A stretch of DNA of 64,000 bases from Bacillota bacterium (GCA_023411175.1 JAEYPB010000064.1:90611-154610); one strand, 5' to 3'; positions 8,036 through 16,971 are shown, counted from the first letter of the stretch. The notes: generated from the sequence alone by a model not told the origin. Numbers and translations: made by a program.

Positions 8036-8329
8036 TCAGAGCGCGTTCAGATCAATCTTTGGCTCCCTCGCCTTCCGATAGATCACAAACTTGGAGCCAA
8101 TCACCTGAATGGGCTCGGCATGGACGCGCTCGCACAGAGCCTGGCAGGCCTCTTTTGCGTCCGCATAGGGCGCGTTCTTCTGCACCGTCACCTTGATGAG
8201 TTCGCGCGCTTCCAGCGCGTCCCAGGCCTGCTTGATGAGTGTGTCGCCGATGCCTTCCTTGCCGATGTGCAGGACGGCATCCAGAGGGTTGGCCATTGCG
8301 CGCAGCGCAGCGCGCTGTTTGGTCGTCAT
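8036..8329 (-). CDS. yhbY: YhbY-family CRM-domain RNA-binding protein
   Basis: 97 residues, one CRM domain with the family blocks MTTKQRAALRAMAN, VLHIGKEGI and RELIKVTVQKN, then QVIGSKFVIYRK. The GIGS-like loop binds structured RNA, and relatives associate with pre-50S ribosomes. It follows obgE with a 12-base gap and its own AGGAGG, so the two are probably cotranscribed, a common pairing that fits 50S assembly. Confidence 0.93.
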   Translation of the reverse strand: MTTKQRAALRAMANPLDAVLHIGKEGIGDTLIKQAWDALEARELIKVTVQKNAPYADAKEACQALCERVHAEPIQVIGSKFVIYRKAREPKIDLNAL

Positions 8330-8341
8330 CTGTTTTTCCTC

Positions 8342-9604
8342 CTATTCGACAAAGTCGAATTGCATGTCGTCTATGGAAACCGTGTCGCCCTCGCCGGCGC
8401 CCGCCTCGCGGAGCGCGTCGATGATGCCCCAGCGGCGAAGCGTCTTGTGGAACCAGTTCAGGGATTGCTCGTCGGAGAAATTGACCGAGTTGACCAGCCG
8501 CTCCACCGAAGGCCCGGACAATACGTAGACGCCGTTTTCGTTTCGGATGGTAAAGGGCTCCAACTCCGGCAACTCGTAGAGATCCTCTTCCAGGAAAGGT
8601 TGCGCCGGTGGCAATGCTCTGAGCAGCTTAACCGCCTCGCGCATCAACCCCTCAAAGCCCTTGCGGGTGGCCGCGGAAACCGGGAACACCCGGATGGAGT
8701 CGCCCAGCTTTTCCCGGAGCCTATCGAGGTTTTCTTCGCTGCCCGGCAGATCGATCTTGTTGGCGGCCACCAGCATGGGCCGGCTGGAAAGATCGCCGTA
8801 CTGCTTGAGCTCCTGCATGATCGCGTCGTAGTCTGCCAGAGGGTCGCGGCCTTCGCTGCCGGAGATATCGAGCACATGGATCAGCATCCGGGTGCGCTCC
8901 ACATGCCGCAGAAAATCGTGCCCCAGACCCACGCCCTCTGCGGCTCCCTCCACAAGGCCGGGGATGTCCGCCAGCACGAAGGAATAATCATCCTGCCGCG
9001 CGATGCCCAAATTGGGCTGCAGCGTGGTAAAATGATAGTTTGCGATTTTCGGCTTCGCAGCGGTCAAAACCGACAGCATTGTGGACTTGCCCACATTGGG
9101 AAAGCCCACAAGACCCACGTCCGCGATGGACTTGAGCTCGAGTAGGAATTGCCGGGGCTTTGTGCGCTCGCCGGGCTTGGCGAAATTCGGCGCCTGACGG
9201 GTGGGCGTTGCGAACCGCGCGTTGCCGTGTCCGCCGTTGCCGCCCTTCAGAATCACCCGCCGCTCGCCATCCTTGAAGAGGTCGGCCACCACGCGGCCCG
9301 TTTCTTTGTCCCGGACGATGGTACCGCAGGGTACCTGAATGTCCACGGACGCCCCTGCCCTGCCCTTGCAGCGGGCGGCGGAGCCATCCAGCCCGTTCTC
9401 CGCCTGAAAAAAGTGCTTGTAGCGGAAATCCATCAATGTGTTCATGCGCTCTGTGGCGACAAACTCGATATCGCCGCCCCTGCCGCCGTCTCCGCCGTCA
9501 GGGCCGCCCTGCTGCACGAATTTTTCTCGATGGAAGGAGACACAGCCGTTGCCGCCGTCCCCCGCCTTGCATTCGATGGACACCACATCCACAAAAAGCG
9601 CCAT
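8342..9604 (-). CDS. obgE: Obg GTPase
   Basis: 420 residues with the three Obg parts in order. The glycine-rich Obg fold is at the N-terminus (VDVVSIECKAGDGGNGCVSF, GGPDGGDGGRGGD). The G domain has G1 GFPNVGKST, G3 DIPGLVEGA and G4 NKID. The C-terminal OCT domain covers about 350-420. It is an essential GTPase of 50S maturation and stress signalling. The usual upstream rplU-ysxB-rpmA genes are missing; nth lies upstream instead, 29 bases away, on the same strand. Confidence 0.97.
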   Translation of the reverse strand: MALFVDVVSIECKAGDGGNGCVSFHREKFVQQGGPDGGDGGRGGDIEFVATERMNTLMDFRYKHFFQAENGLDGSAARCKGRAGASVDIQVPCGTIVRDKETGRVVADLFKDGERRVILKGGNGGHGNARFATPTRQAPNFAKPGERTKPRQFLLELKSIADVGLVGFPNVGKSTMLSVLTAAKPKIANYHFTTLQPNLGIARQDDYSFVLADIPGLVEGAAEGVGLGHDFLRHVERTRMLIHVLDISGSEGRDPLADYDAIMQELKQYGDLSSRPMLVAANKIDLPGSEENLDRLREKLGDSIRVFPVSAATRKGFEGLMREAVKLLRALPPAQPFLEEDLYELPELEPFTIRNENGVYVLSGPSVERLVNSVNFSDEQSLNWFHKTLRRWGIIDALREAGAGEGDTVSIDDMQFDFVE

Positions 9605-9633
9605 GTATTGCTCCTTAAACCATTCTTCGGTAA

Positions 9634-10269
9634 TTATTGCCCATTTTTCACGTATTCACACAGCCCGTCCTTCAGCGGGCACCGCTCGCAGGCTGGTTTT
9701 CTGGCCGCGCAGCAGCGCCGACCATGCCAGATCAAAAGGTGATGGGCGTGCCCTCGCTGACCCGCCGGGATCGCCTCCGTCAACTGGACTTCGGTCTTTT
9801 CCGGCGTATCCGCGTGGGCGAGGCCGATCCGGTTGGCGACGCGGAACACGTGGGTATCGACCGGGATCTCATCGCCGCCGAAGGCCGCCATCAAAACGAC
9901 GCCCGCGGTCTTCTGGCCGACGCCCGGCAGGCGCATCAGTTCTTCTCTGGTGTCCGGTACGCGCCCGCCGTACCGCTCGACCAGCTCACGGCAGGTCAGC
10001 AGGATGTTTTTCGCCTTGGCGTGGTAGAGCCCGCATTCCTTGATCTGCGGTTCCAGCTCCTCCTGGGTGAGCGCCGTGAACGCCTGGGCGTCCGGATAGC
10101 GCGCGAACAGCACCTCGGTCACCTGGTTCACCCGCTTGTCGGTGCACTGGGCCGAGAGGATGGTCGCGATCAGCGTTTCGAAGGGGTTGGAAAAATTCAG
10201 CTCCGCCCGCGCCTCCGGGTAGAGCGCGCCAAGCGCGTCAAGGACGCGCATTACGTCCGTCCGGCTCAT
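9634..10269 (-). CDS. nth: Endonuclease III (base-excision DNA glycosylase/AP lyase)
   Basis: 211 residues. The helix-hairpin-helix LPGVGQKTAGVV contains the catalytic Lys and VDTHVFRVANR the catalytic Asp. The C-terminus has the four-cysteine iron-sulfur loop (C-x6-C-x2-C-x5-C in AARKPACERCPLKDGLC). It removes oxidised pyrimidines and nicks the strand. Start at 10269 (MSRTDVMRVLD), with AGAGGGG upstream; an ATG further up adds 18 residues unlike the family. Same strand as obgE. Confidence 0.95.
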   Translation of the reverse strand: MSRTDVMRVLDALGALYPEARAELNFSNPFETLIATILSAQCTDKRVNQVTEVLFARYPDAQAFTALTQEELEPQIKECGLYHAKAKNILLTCRELVERYGGRVPDTREELMRLPGVGQKTAGVVLMAAFGGDEIPVDTHVFRVANRIGLAHADTPEKTEVQLTEAIPAGQRGHAHHLLIWHGRRCCAARKPACERCPLKDGLCEYVKNGQ

Positions 10270-10338
10270 AAACGCCCCTCTTTCGTACAGTTCATTATAC
10301 GATATAACCGGTCCGATGCACAATCAAACCGCAGGATT

Positions 10339-10620
10339 TTACATTCCGTTGATTGTCAGCGCGGTCAGGCGAGGCCGCCCGCCGCCGCGCCGGTCGATCT
10401 GGTACAGCCCGATCAGGTTGGGCACGTGGGCGCGCCCGATGATCGATTGCACCGTCTGCGCATCGCGGATCGGGAACTCCACCGACAGGCCGCAGCCGAT
10501 GGCCACGTCCCGCGGCGTTGAAATTACGCGGACGTTGAGGCCCGCCCTTCGCAAGATGCCTTCAAAGCGCATCACCTGCTGCCTGGAACGAAAAGCGGCC
10601 ACGCCGACGACTTCATCCAT
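10339..10620 (-). CDS. DUF3343 protein (putative sulfur/selenium carrier-like)
   Basis: 93 residues matching the DUF3343 pattern: FRSRQQVMRFEGILRRAGL, then VISTPRDVAIGCGLSVEF. A single conserved Cys sits in IGCGLS and is the likely functional residue. Relatives are short proteins often found beside sulfur- or selenium-mobilising enzymes. Here the gene is divergent from a cysteine-desulfurase-family gene with only 85 bases between start codons, which supports a joint role. The reaction partner is inferred. GAGGAG precedes the ATG. Confidence 0.75.
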   Translation of the reverse strand: MDEVVGVAAFRSRQQVMRFEGILRRAGLNVRVISTPRDVAIGCGLSVEFPIRDAQTVQSIIGRAHVPNLIGLYQIDRRGGGRPRLTALTINGM

Positions 10621-10705
10621 CCCTCTTCACTCCTCTGGCCGCCCGACATAGCCGGGCTGCTTCACCCGTATATTGTACGGCAAACGGCCGAGGGGTGTGA
10701 TAAAA

Positions 10706-11848
10706 ATGGTCTATCTTGACAATGCCGCCACAAGCAGTCCCAAGCCGGCGGCAGTCGTTGATGCGGTTACGGACGCGCTGACCAGGCACAACGCCAACCC
10801 GGGGCGCTCAGGGCATGCGCTGGCGTTGGCGGCGGCGCGCATCGTGCTGGAGGGGCGGGAACGGCTCGCCGCCATGATTGGCGCAAACGATCCGCTTTCG
10901 CTCATCTACGCGTTCAACTGTACGGATGCGCTGAATCTGGCGATCAAGGGCGTATTGCGCCGCGGCGACCACGTGATCGCTTCAATGGCGGAGCACAACA
11001 GCGTACTGCGCGTGCTGACGGAGCTCAGCGACCGCAAACAGATTGATACGACATTGGTGAATACAAACCCGGAAGGCGTGCTGGAGCCCGCCTCGGTTGA
11101 GGCGGCGATTTCCCCCAGAACACGCCTCGTGATCCTGACGCAGGCCTCCAATGTGACCGGCGCAATACAGCCGGTGGCGGAGGTCGGCAAAATCTGTGCG
11201 CGGCACGGGATCATTTTTTTGGTGGATGGCGCGCAGATGCTGGGGGTCATGCCGGTCGATGTGGAGGCGATGGGCTGCCAGCTGTACGCGTTTCCTGGGC
11301 ACAAGGGGCTTCTGGGCCCGCAGGGCACCGGCGGGCTCTACATCAGGCCAGGCCTCAGTCTTCATACGCTCCGCGAGGGCGGCACCGGCGCATCGTCGGA
11401 CAGCATGCGCCAGAACCCGGACGGGCCGGAACGGTATGAGAGCGGGACGCTCAACCTGCCGGGCATCGCCGGGATGAGTGCGGGCGCGGCCTACGTGGCC
11501 GCGCGCCTTGGCGGGATCGAGCGGCACGAGCGCGAGCTGACGGACCATTTGCTGCGCGGCGTCCTTTCAACGCCGGGCGCCGTCGTCTACGGTCCCCGAA
11601 GGGCGCAGGATCGCGCGGGGCTCGTCAGCTTTAACTTGGGGAACCTACCGTCGGGTGCGGTGGCGGACGCGCTCGACAGGGCCGGTTTCGCGGTGCGGGG
11701 CGGGCTGCACTGCGCGCCCGGGGCCCATACGCTGATGGGCACGCTGCAGCGCGGCGCGGTGCGGGCGAGCGTCGGACACGCGAACACCCACGGGGAAATC
11801 GAGGGGTTTCTTGCCGCGATCGCGAAGATCTCGCGGGAAGGGGCATAG
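10706..11848 (+). CDS. Cysteine desulfurase-family aminotransferase (class V, EF2568-like)
   Basis: 380 residues. It starts MVYLDNAATSSPKP, typical of class V desulfurases. The PLP lysine is in FPGHKGLLGPQGTGG, and a C-terminal active-site Cys lies in GGLHCAPGAHTLMGT, as in SufS-type enzymes. Expected reaction: L-cysteine (or selenocysteine) to alanine with transfer of S or Se to a protein. The start at 10706 is chosen over in-frame GTG 10697 because AGGGG is 10 bases upstream. No iscU or sufU follows, so it is unlikely to be the main Fe-S cluster desulfurase. The divergent DUF3343 gene is the obvious candidate acceptor. It converges on the carboxypeptidase gene with a 19-base gap. Confidence 0.88.
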   Translation: MVYLDNAATSSPKPAAVVDAVTDALTRHNANPGRSGHALALAAARIVLEGRERLAAMIGANDPLSLIYAFNCTDALNLAIKGVLRRGDHVIASMAEHNSVLRVLTELSDRKQIDTTLVNTNPEGVLEPASVEAAISPRTRLVILTQASNVTGAIQPVAEVGKICARHGIIFLVDGAQMLGVMPVDVEAMGCQLYAFPGHKGLLGPQGTGGLYIRPGLSLHTLREGGTGASSDSMRQNPDGPERYESGTLNLPGIAGMSAGAAYVAARLGGIERHERELTDHLLRGVLSTPGAVVYGPRRAQDRAGLVSFNLGNLPSGAVADALDRAGFAVRGGLHCAPGAHTLMGTLQRGAVRASVGHANTHGEIEGFLAAIAKISREGA

Positions 11849-11867
11849 ATCGGTACGGCAGGGCAAC

Positions 11868-12986
11868 CTACGGCCAGAGTCTCCAGTACCGGAGCAGGCG
11901 CCTGAGCATCGCCAGATAATCGCGCCTCTCCACGGTTTCGGTCGCGTACAACGGGACGGACGCGACCGTTTTTCCATTCACCACCGCGTTCGCTGCCCCG
12001 AGAACCTGCCCCGCCGTGACCGGCGCATCCAGCTTTTCAGGGATTTCCAGTACCAGCTCGCACCGCTCGGTAACGGAAACCGGAACCAGGAAATTCTCCC
12101 GCGCCACGGCGCAGGCATATCCCCTGACGCCGCCGGAGATCGGGATCTCGGCGGCGATCTCTCCAGCGGCCAAGAGCTGCACCGGCCGGAAGTTTTCAAA
12201 CCCCCAGTCCAGAAGGGCGGCGCTCGTTTCAAACCACGCACCGCAGTTGAGCACCGCGCCCACCAGTTCCATGCCGTCCCGTTCCGCCGAAAACACGAGG
12301 CATCGGCCCGCCATGTTGGTGAATCCGGTTTTGACGCCCGTAGCGCCCTCGTAGGTGGTGAGCAGCTTGTTCTTGTTGGTGAGGTTTCGCTGATAAGGGC
12401 TGCCCGCCCAAGGCAGCGTTGCAGTCTTGGTAACCACCAGCGCACGGAACTCCGGGTTTTTCAGCGCCTCTCTCGCGATCTTCGCAAGCCCCAGCGCCGA
12501 AGCGCCGTTGCCACCCTGATCAAGCCCGTGAGGGTTTGTAAAGTAGGCGGTCGCGCCCAACGCCTCCGCCCGCGCGTTCATGAACTGCGCGAACGCGTCC
12601 ACGCTGCCCGAGACGTGCTCGGCGATGGCCACCGCGGCGTCGTTTCCCGAGCGCAGCATCAGCCCCTGAAGCATCTGGCGCATGGTCAGCGTTTCCCCGG
12701 CGGACAGATAGATCGACGTCCCGGGAACGCCGCTGGAGTTCTTGCCGGCGGTCACCGGGTCATCCGGCTTCGAGTTCTCCAGCGCAAGCAGCGCCGTCAT
12801 GACCTTTGTCGTGGAGGCGATGGGCAGAAGCTTGTCCTCGTTCAGCGCGTACAAAACACGCCCGCTGCGCTCGTCCATCAGGACGGCTGCCCGCGCAGGG
12901 ACATCCAGCACCTCGCCGTCTGCTACCACCCAAAGCGGTGGCACGCAGAGCGCGAGGCACAGAACCAGGCAGAAAAATGAACGCAT
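11868..12986 (-). CDS. D-alanyl-D-alanine carboxypeptidase (DacF/DacB type)
   Basis: 372-residue serine-type carboxypeptidase (peptidase S11). A signal peptide covers residues 1-~20 (MRSFFCLVLCLALC). Active-site motifs are STTK (SxxK), SGN (in LRSGNDAAV) and KTG (in GVKTGFTNMAG). The C-terminal beta domain (~280-345) is followed by a basic amphipathic end RRDYLAMLRRLLRYWR that may anchor it to the membrane. It trims terminal D-Ala from peptidoglycan stems outside the cell. Of two in-frame ATGs (12992, 12986) the second has better spacing from GGAGG. The start lies inside an inverted repeat. Last gene of the nrdD-to-dac run, 61 bases after the ycaQ-like gene. Confidence 0.9.
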   Translation of the reverse strand: MRSFFCLVLCLALCVPPLWVVADGEVLDVPARAAVLMDERSGRVLYALNEDKLLPIASTTKVMTALLALENSKPDDPVTAGKNSSGVPGTSIYLSAGETLTMRQMLQGLMLRSGNDAAVAIAEHVSGSVDAFAQFMNARAEALGATAYFTNPHGLDQGGNGASALGLAKIAREALKNPEFRALVVTKTATLPWAGSPYQRNLTNKNKLLTTYEGATGVKTGFTNMAGRCLVFSAERDGMELVGAVLNCGAWFETSAALLDWGFENFRPVQLLAAGEIAAEIPISGGVRGYACAVARENFLVPVSVTERCELVLEIPEKLDAPVTAGQVLGAANAVVNGKTVASVPLYATETVERRDYLAMLRRLLRYWRLWP

Positions 12987-13026
12987 ACCCATCGCCTCCC
13001 CATAGGGGTTCGGCAATGGGTATGCG
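12982..13026 (-). promoter_or_regulatory. Inverted repeat enclosing the RBS and start of the carboxypeptidase gene
   Basis: CGCATACCCAT (12982-12992) and its exact complement ATGGGTATGCG (13016-13026) flank 23 bases that contain CCCC and the GGGGAGG ribosome-binding site. In RNA one arm would contain the start codon, so folding could block initiation. Confidence 0.5.
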
Positions 13027-13047
13027 CACGTTTTGAGCTCTATTCGA

Positions 13048-14202
13048 TTATTCCTCCAGAATTTCGAAACCATCCGCGCCCAGATAGCGGCAAAAATCCT
13101 TAAGGCATACCCTTCGCGCCGCCTTCATCCCGCGTTCGGGGGCCTTTTCCCACCACCAACGCCGGATTGTGAGCGTTCCGCCTCGGAAATGCGCCGGCTC
13201 AAAGCGGGCCACAAATTGATCCCGCCAGTATACCGGAAGCACGTAATACCCGAATTTTCGCTGGGGCGCGGGGACGTAGACCTCCCAGCGGTACTGAAAG
13301 CCGTACAGCGCTTCGATCAGTTTCCGATCCCAGATCAGGTTGTCGAGCGGCGCGAGGACGCGCATGCGTTCATCCGGCTCCGAAGCGCGGGCGCTTTCGA
13401 GAACCGGCAAATCCGCCGTCCGCACGTAGGCGGGTTTTTTGAAGCCTTCAATCTGAAGCGCCGTCAGCCTGCCCTCCGAAAGCAGCCGTTGCAGCGCGCG
13501 TTGCCGCTCCGCAGCCTTCATCGAAGCGCCAAGAAGCGCGTCGCTGGGGCCTTCGAAGAGCAGCCCAACGCTGCCGACCCTCCGAAGGAGCTGCCAGGCA
13601 TGATAGTCTTCGTCGCGCTCGTTGGGATCGGGCGCGGACAGAATACTCCCGGGCACATGGCGGCCGATCAGGTCGTAGTAGCGCCGCGCGCCGACACGGT
13701 GGTGCAGCACCAAATCGCCGCGTATCCACAGGCTCTCCAGCGCCGCGCGGGCGATCTTCGTCGGCCCCCAGGGCCAGTCCACCTTTTCGTCAAAGGGCAG
13801 ATCGTCCGAGCAGAGCGGGCCGCGCGTCTCAATTTCCTTTAGCACCGCTTCATAGCTTCCCCGGATGGAGTCGTCCATCCGATACCAGGCGTTCTCCCGC
13901 CGTGCACGGGCAAAAAACGGAAAGTCCTCGACCGGATAGATCGAAAGGTTCTTGTCGAACCCGTCAAAAAGCGTCCGCTCACCGTACAGCGCTTCCCAAA
14001 GGTGCTCCGGCCTGTAGCCGGGGATGCGGCTTTGCAGAACGAGATCGGCGTTGCGCCCCACTACGTCCAGCGGGTCATACTGGATGGAGCCTCGCCGCGC
14101 AACCTGCTCGCGCACCCGTCCGGGCGGCGTTTCGGCGGCCATGGACAGCCCAAAGTGCAGGTGGCTCAGGTATCGCCGTGCCTCGTCGCGGGTGATGTTC
14201 AT
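13048..14202 (-). CDS. YcaQ/AlkX-family DNA glycosylase (HTH_42)
   Basis: 384 residues of the winged-helix YcaQ family. It begins MNITRDEARRYLSHLHFG. The catalytic-type motif is IQYDPLDVVGRNADLVLQSR, i.e. Q-x-D as in the YcaQ (AlkX) branch rather than Q-x-Q. Conserved blocks follow (DDLPFDEKVDWPWGPTK; LAPLDNLIWDRKLIEALYGF; YYVLPVYWRDQFVARFEP). Family members excise bulky alkyl adducts and unhook interstrand DNA cross-links. The start codon overlaps the stop of the upstream helicase as ATGA, with GGAGG before it, so translation is coupled. Substrate is inferred from the family. Confidence 0.85.
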   Translation of the reverse strand: MNITRDEARRYLSHLHFGLSMAAETPPGRVREQVARRGSIQYDPLDVVGRNADLVLQSRIPGYRPEHLWEALYGERTLFDGFDKNLSIYPVEDFPFFARARRENAWYRMDDSIRGSYEAVLKEIETRGPLCSDDLPFDEKVDWPWGPTKIARAALESLWIRGDLVLHHRVGARRYYDLIGRHVPGSILSAPDPNERDEDYHAWQLLRRVGSVGLLFEGPSDALLGASMKAAERQRALQRLLSEGRLTALQIEGFKKPAYVRTADLPVLESARASEPDERMRVLAPLDNLIWDRKLIEALYGFQYRWEVYVPAPQRKFGYYVLPVYWRDQFVARFEPAHFRGGTLTIRRWWWEKAPERGMKAARRVCLKDFCRYLGADGFEILEE

Positions 14203-16466
14203 ACCGCGCCTCCAATGAACCGCCCGAGGATCATCTGAAGCGTCTCCTTCGCGCCCTCCGCCGTCGCGCCGATGCAGGCAGGGCAGCCGCTTTCGCAGGG
14301 ACAGTCGCGCAGCGCCTCGAGCGCGCGCCGGAAGAGTTCCAGATCCATCTCGTACACCCGGTCGGAGAGCCCAAGGCCGCCCGGCGTACCATCGTTTAAA
14401 AACAGCGTAGGGCTCTTTGTGAACGCGTCCCGGGTGTGGTAGCTGACGTGAATGTCCGACGGCGCGCACATCAGGTACGCCGGCGCGATGCCGCGCATCA
14501 GGTGCGCGAGTCCCACCATCGCGGTCTGTACCGCCTCACGGCCATAGGTCTCCTCCAGCGCATCGGGCAGTATCCACCAGCAGGCGGTGGTATGCATTTC
14601 GAGCTCCGGCAGCGTCACCGGCCCCCAGCCCAGGTTTTCCTGGGTGTCCAGCTTCATCTTTTTGAACAGGGTGACGATGGAGCTGACCAGCACCTCGCCC
14701 CGGTGGCGCTCGATTTCGCCCATCGGGTGGCTGTCAAAGTCGTCCAGCACCTTGACGCTAACGGTCAGATCGGCGTCCGTGTAGTAATCCACATCCACCG
14801 CCCGCACATAGGCCTTTTTGTTGTCGAAATCCAGCTGTTCCACCTGGTATTGCCGGCCTTCGTGCAGGTAGATGGCGAACTGGTGCAAAAGCATCGGCAC
14901 CGTGAAGCGGTCCATCTCGCCGATCACGCGGTGATGGGTGGGCTCGGAGATGTCTACGATGATGAAATTCTGATCGGACGCCGACCGAAGGCTGATGCCC
15001 GCCTGGGGGAACTCCTCCGCCATCCAGTAGTAGCGCCCGCCGCTGAACTGAAGGATGTGCGCCTCGCACAGGTAATCCAGCATCTCGCCGGTGGCCGGAA
15101 GCCCGCCGAACAATTCGCCCTCCGCGAAGGGCAGTTCGTAGGCCGCGCACTTCAGGTGGTTGAGGAGGATGTACAGGTTGTCCGGGTTGATCAGCGCCCG
15201 CTCCGGCGAGCGGCCGAAGAAGAAGTCCGGATGCCCGACGATGTACTGATCCAGAGGGCTAGAGCTGGCGATGAGGATCGTCAGCGACTCTCCCTGCCGC
15301 CGCCCCGCTCGGCCCGCCTGCTGCCAGGTGCTGGCGACGGTGCCGGGATAGCCGCACAGAAGACACACGTCCAATTGGCCGATGTCGATGCCCAGCTCCA
15401 GCGCGTTCGTGGACACCACCGCGGACACTTGGCCCGCCCGGAGCGCCCTTTCGATCTCGCGCCGAAGGGACGGAAGGTATCCGCCGCGGTAGCCGCGCAC
15501 GCGGCCCGCGTCGCCCAGCGGCTCCCGCACCATGTCCTTGAGCGAGCGCACCATCACCTCCACCGCAAGGCGGCTGCGGGCGAAGATGATCGTCTGTATG
15601 TCATTTTTCAGAAGTCCCGACGCGATCTTTCTCGTCTCCGGCAGCGAACCGGCGCGAATGCCCAGCTGGCGGTTGACCACCGGCGGGTTGTAAAAAATCA
15701 CATGCTTTTTAGCCGACGGCGCACCGTTCTGGTCGACCGGGACGATCTCCTCGCCGGTCATCATTCGGCTGAGTTCCGCCGGGTTCTCGATCGTCGCGGA
15801 GCAGCAGATAAACTGCGGGTGTGCGCCGTAGAACGCGCAGATGCGCTTGAGGCGCCGGATCACGTTGGCGAGATTCGACCCAAACACGCCCCGGTAGGCG
15901 TGGATTTCGTCGATCACCACATATTTCAGGTTTTCAAACAGCTTGACCCACTTGGTGTGGTGCGGCAAAATCCCCGCGTGCAGCATGTCCGGGTTTGTGA
16001 CCACGATATGCCCCGCCTGCCGGATCGCGGTGCGCGCGCTGGCGGCTGTGTCGCCGTCGTAGGTGAAGGCCTTGATCTCCGCCCCCATCTCCTCGATGAC
16101 CTCATACAATTCCGACACCTGGTCGCTGGACAGCGCCTTGGTGGGAAAAAGGTACAGCGCACGGGCGGAAGGGTCCTTCCGAATCGCATTCAGGATGGGC
16201 AGATTGTAGCAAAGCGTCTTCCCGGACGCGGTGGGCGTGACCACCACGATGCTGCGCCCGCCCGAAAGCGTGTCAAAAGCATCCCGCTGGTGGCTGTAGA
16301 GCCTATGGATGCCGCGGGATTCCAGCGCACGGCGCAGTTCACCGTCCAGAGACTCGGGAAACGGCGCGTATCTAGCCTCCCGGGCGGGGATTTCCCGCCA
16401 ATGGGCGACGTTCTGCATAAAGGCGTTGTCCTGTTTGAGTGCGCTCAGATACTGCGTCAGGTTCAT
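14199..16466 (-). CDS. DEAD/DEAH helicase with C-terminal DUF1998 (MrfA/YprA-like)
   Basis: 755 residues. Motor domain 1 has the Q-motif region LYSHQRDAF, Walker A TPTASGKT, Walker B VIDEIHAYRG and motif III CSATIENP. Domain 2 has STNALELGIDIG and QQAGRAGRRQG. The C-terminal part ends with four clustered cysteines (CPCESGCPACIG), the metal site of DUF1998. In Bacillus the MrfA relative works in mitomycin C damage repair. Start at 16466 (MNLTQYLSALKQ), with AAAGGAGG 6 bases upstream. It follows nrdG by 13 bases and overlaps the glycosylase gene by 4, suggesting a DNA-repair pair within an operon. Assignment to MrfA rather than another DUF1998 helicase is by architecture. Confidence 0.88.
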   Translation of the reverse strand: MNLTQYLSALKQDNAFMQNVAHWREIPAREARYAPFPESLDGELRRALESRGIHRLYSHQRDAFDTLSGGRSIVVVTPTASGKTLCYNLPILNAIRKDPSARALYLFPTKALSSDQVSELYEVIEEMGAEIKAFTYDGDTAASARTAIRQAGHIVVTNPDMLHAGILPHHTKWVKLFENLKYVVIDEIHAYRGVFGSNLANVIRRLKRICAFYGAHPQFICCSATIENPAELSRMMTGEEIVPVDQNGAPSAKKHVIFYNPPVVNRQLGIRAGSLPETRKIASGLLKNDIQTIIFARSRLAVEVMVRSLKDMVREPLGDAGRVRGYRGGYLPSLRREIERALRAGQVSAVVSTNALELGIDIGQLDVCLLCGYPGTVASTWQQAGRAGRRQGESLTILIASSSPLDQYIVGHPDFFFGRSPERALINPDNLYILLNHLKCAAYELPFAEGELFGGLPATGEMLDYLCEAHILQFSGGRYYWMAEEFPQAGISLRSASDQNFIIVDISEPTHHRVIGEMDRFTVPMLLHQFAIYLHEGRQYQVEQLDFDNKKAYVRAVDVDYYTDADLTVSVKVLDDFDSHPMGEIERHRGEVLVSSIVTLFKKMKLDTQENLGWGPVTLPELEMHTTACWWILPDALEETYGREAVQTAMVGLAHLMRGIAPAYLMCAPSDIHVSYHTRDAFTKSPTLFLNDGTPGGLGLSDRVYEMDLELFRRALEALRDCPCESGCPACIGATAEGAKETLQMILGRFIGGAV

Positions 16467-16479
16467 CTCCGGCCTCCTT

Positions 16480-16971
16480 TCACGGCTCTGCGAGCGCGAT
16501 TTCACCTTGTGCGAGCGTCCGCCCTACGTCGATAACCCGCTGGTTCTTCGAGCCGCGGAAGCGCCTTTCCAGCGTGCGCTGGGCGAGAATAAACGGCCCG
16601 TCCACCAGCACATCGCACTCGGCGACCAGACGAGATTTTTCACGGTCCGCCATGAGCGCCTCGAACGTGTGGCCGCTGTAGGCCCACACGTTCAGGCCCA
16701 AAGCGTGGGCGGCCTTCGCCAGTTTAAGGCATGGCTCGACTTGCAGAAACGGCTCGCCGCCGGACAGGGTGAGCCCGTCGATCAGCCGGTTCTTCCCCAT
16801 CGCCTCCACGATGCTTTCGACGGACACCTCGCGCCCGCCGTTCGGATCATGGGTTTCCGGATTGTGACAGCCGGGGCAGGCGTGAAGACACCCTTGCGTA
16901 AAAACCACATAGCGAAAGCCGGGGCCATCGACGATGGACTCCGGGACAATTCCGGCGATTTGGATGTTCAT
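16480..16971 (-). CDS. nrdG: Anaerobic ribonucleotide reductase activating enzyme NrdG
   Basis: 163-residue radical SAM protein with the cluster motif CLHACPGCHN (Cys-x3-Cys-x2-Cys) and SAM-binding LTLSGGEPFLQ. It generates the glycyl radical on NrdD. The gene lies 95 bases after nrdD on the same strand, and a hairpin occupies the gap. Confidence 0.96.
   Translation of the reverse strand: MNIQIAGIVPESIVDGPGFRYVVFTQGCLHACPGCHNPETHDPNGGREVSVESIVEAMGKNRLIDGLTLSGGEPFLQVEPCLKLAKAAHALGLNVWAYSGHTFEALMADREKSRLVAECDVLVDGPFILAQRTLERRFRGSKNQRVIDVGRTLAQGEIALAEP

Noticed and set aside
14436..16535. Long plus-strand open frame opposite the helicase gene
   Set aside because: Antisense shadow of the DUF1998 helicase; no ribosome-binding site or recognisable domain.
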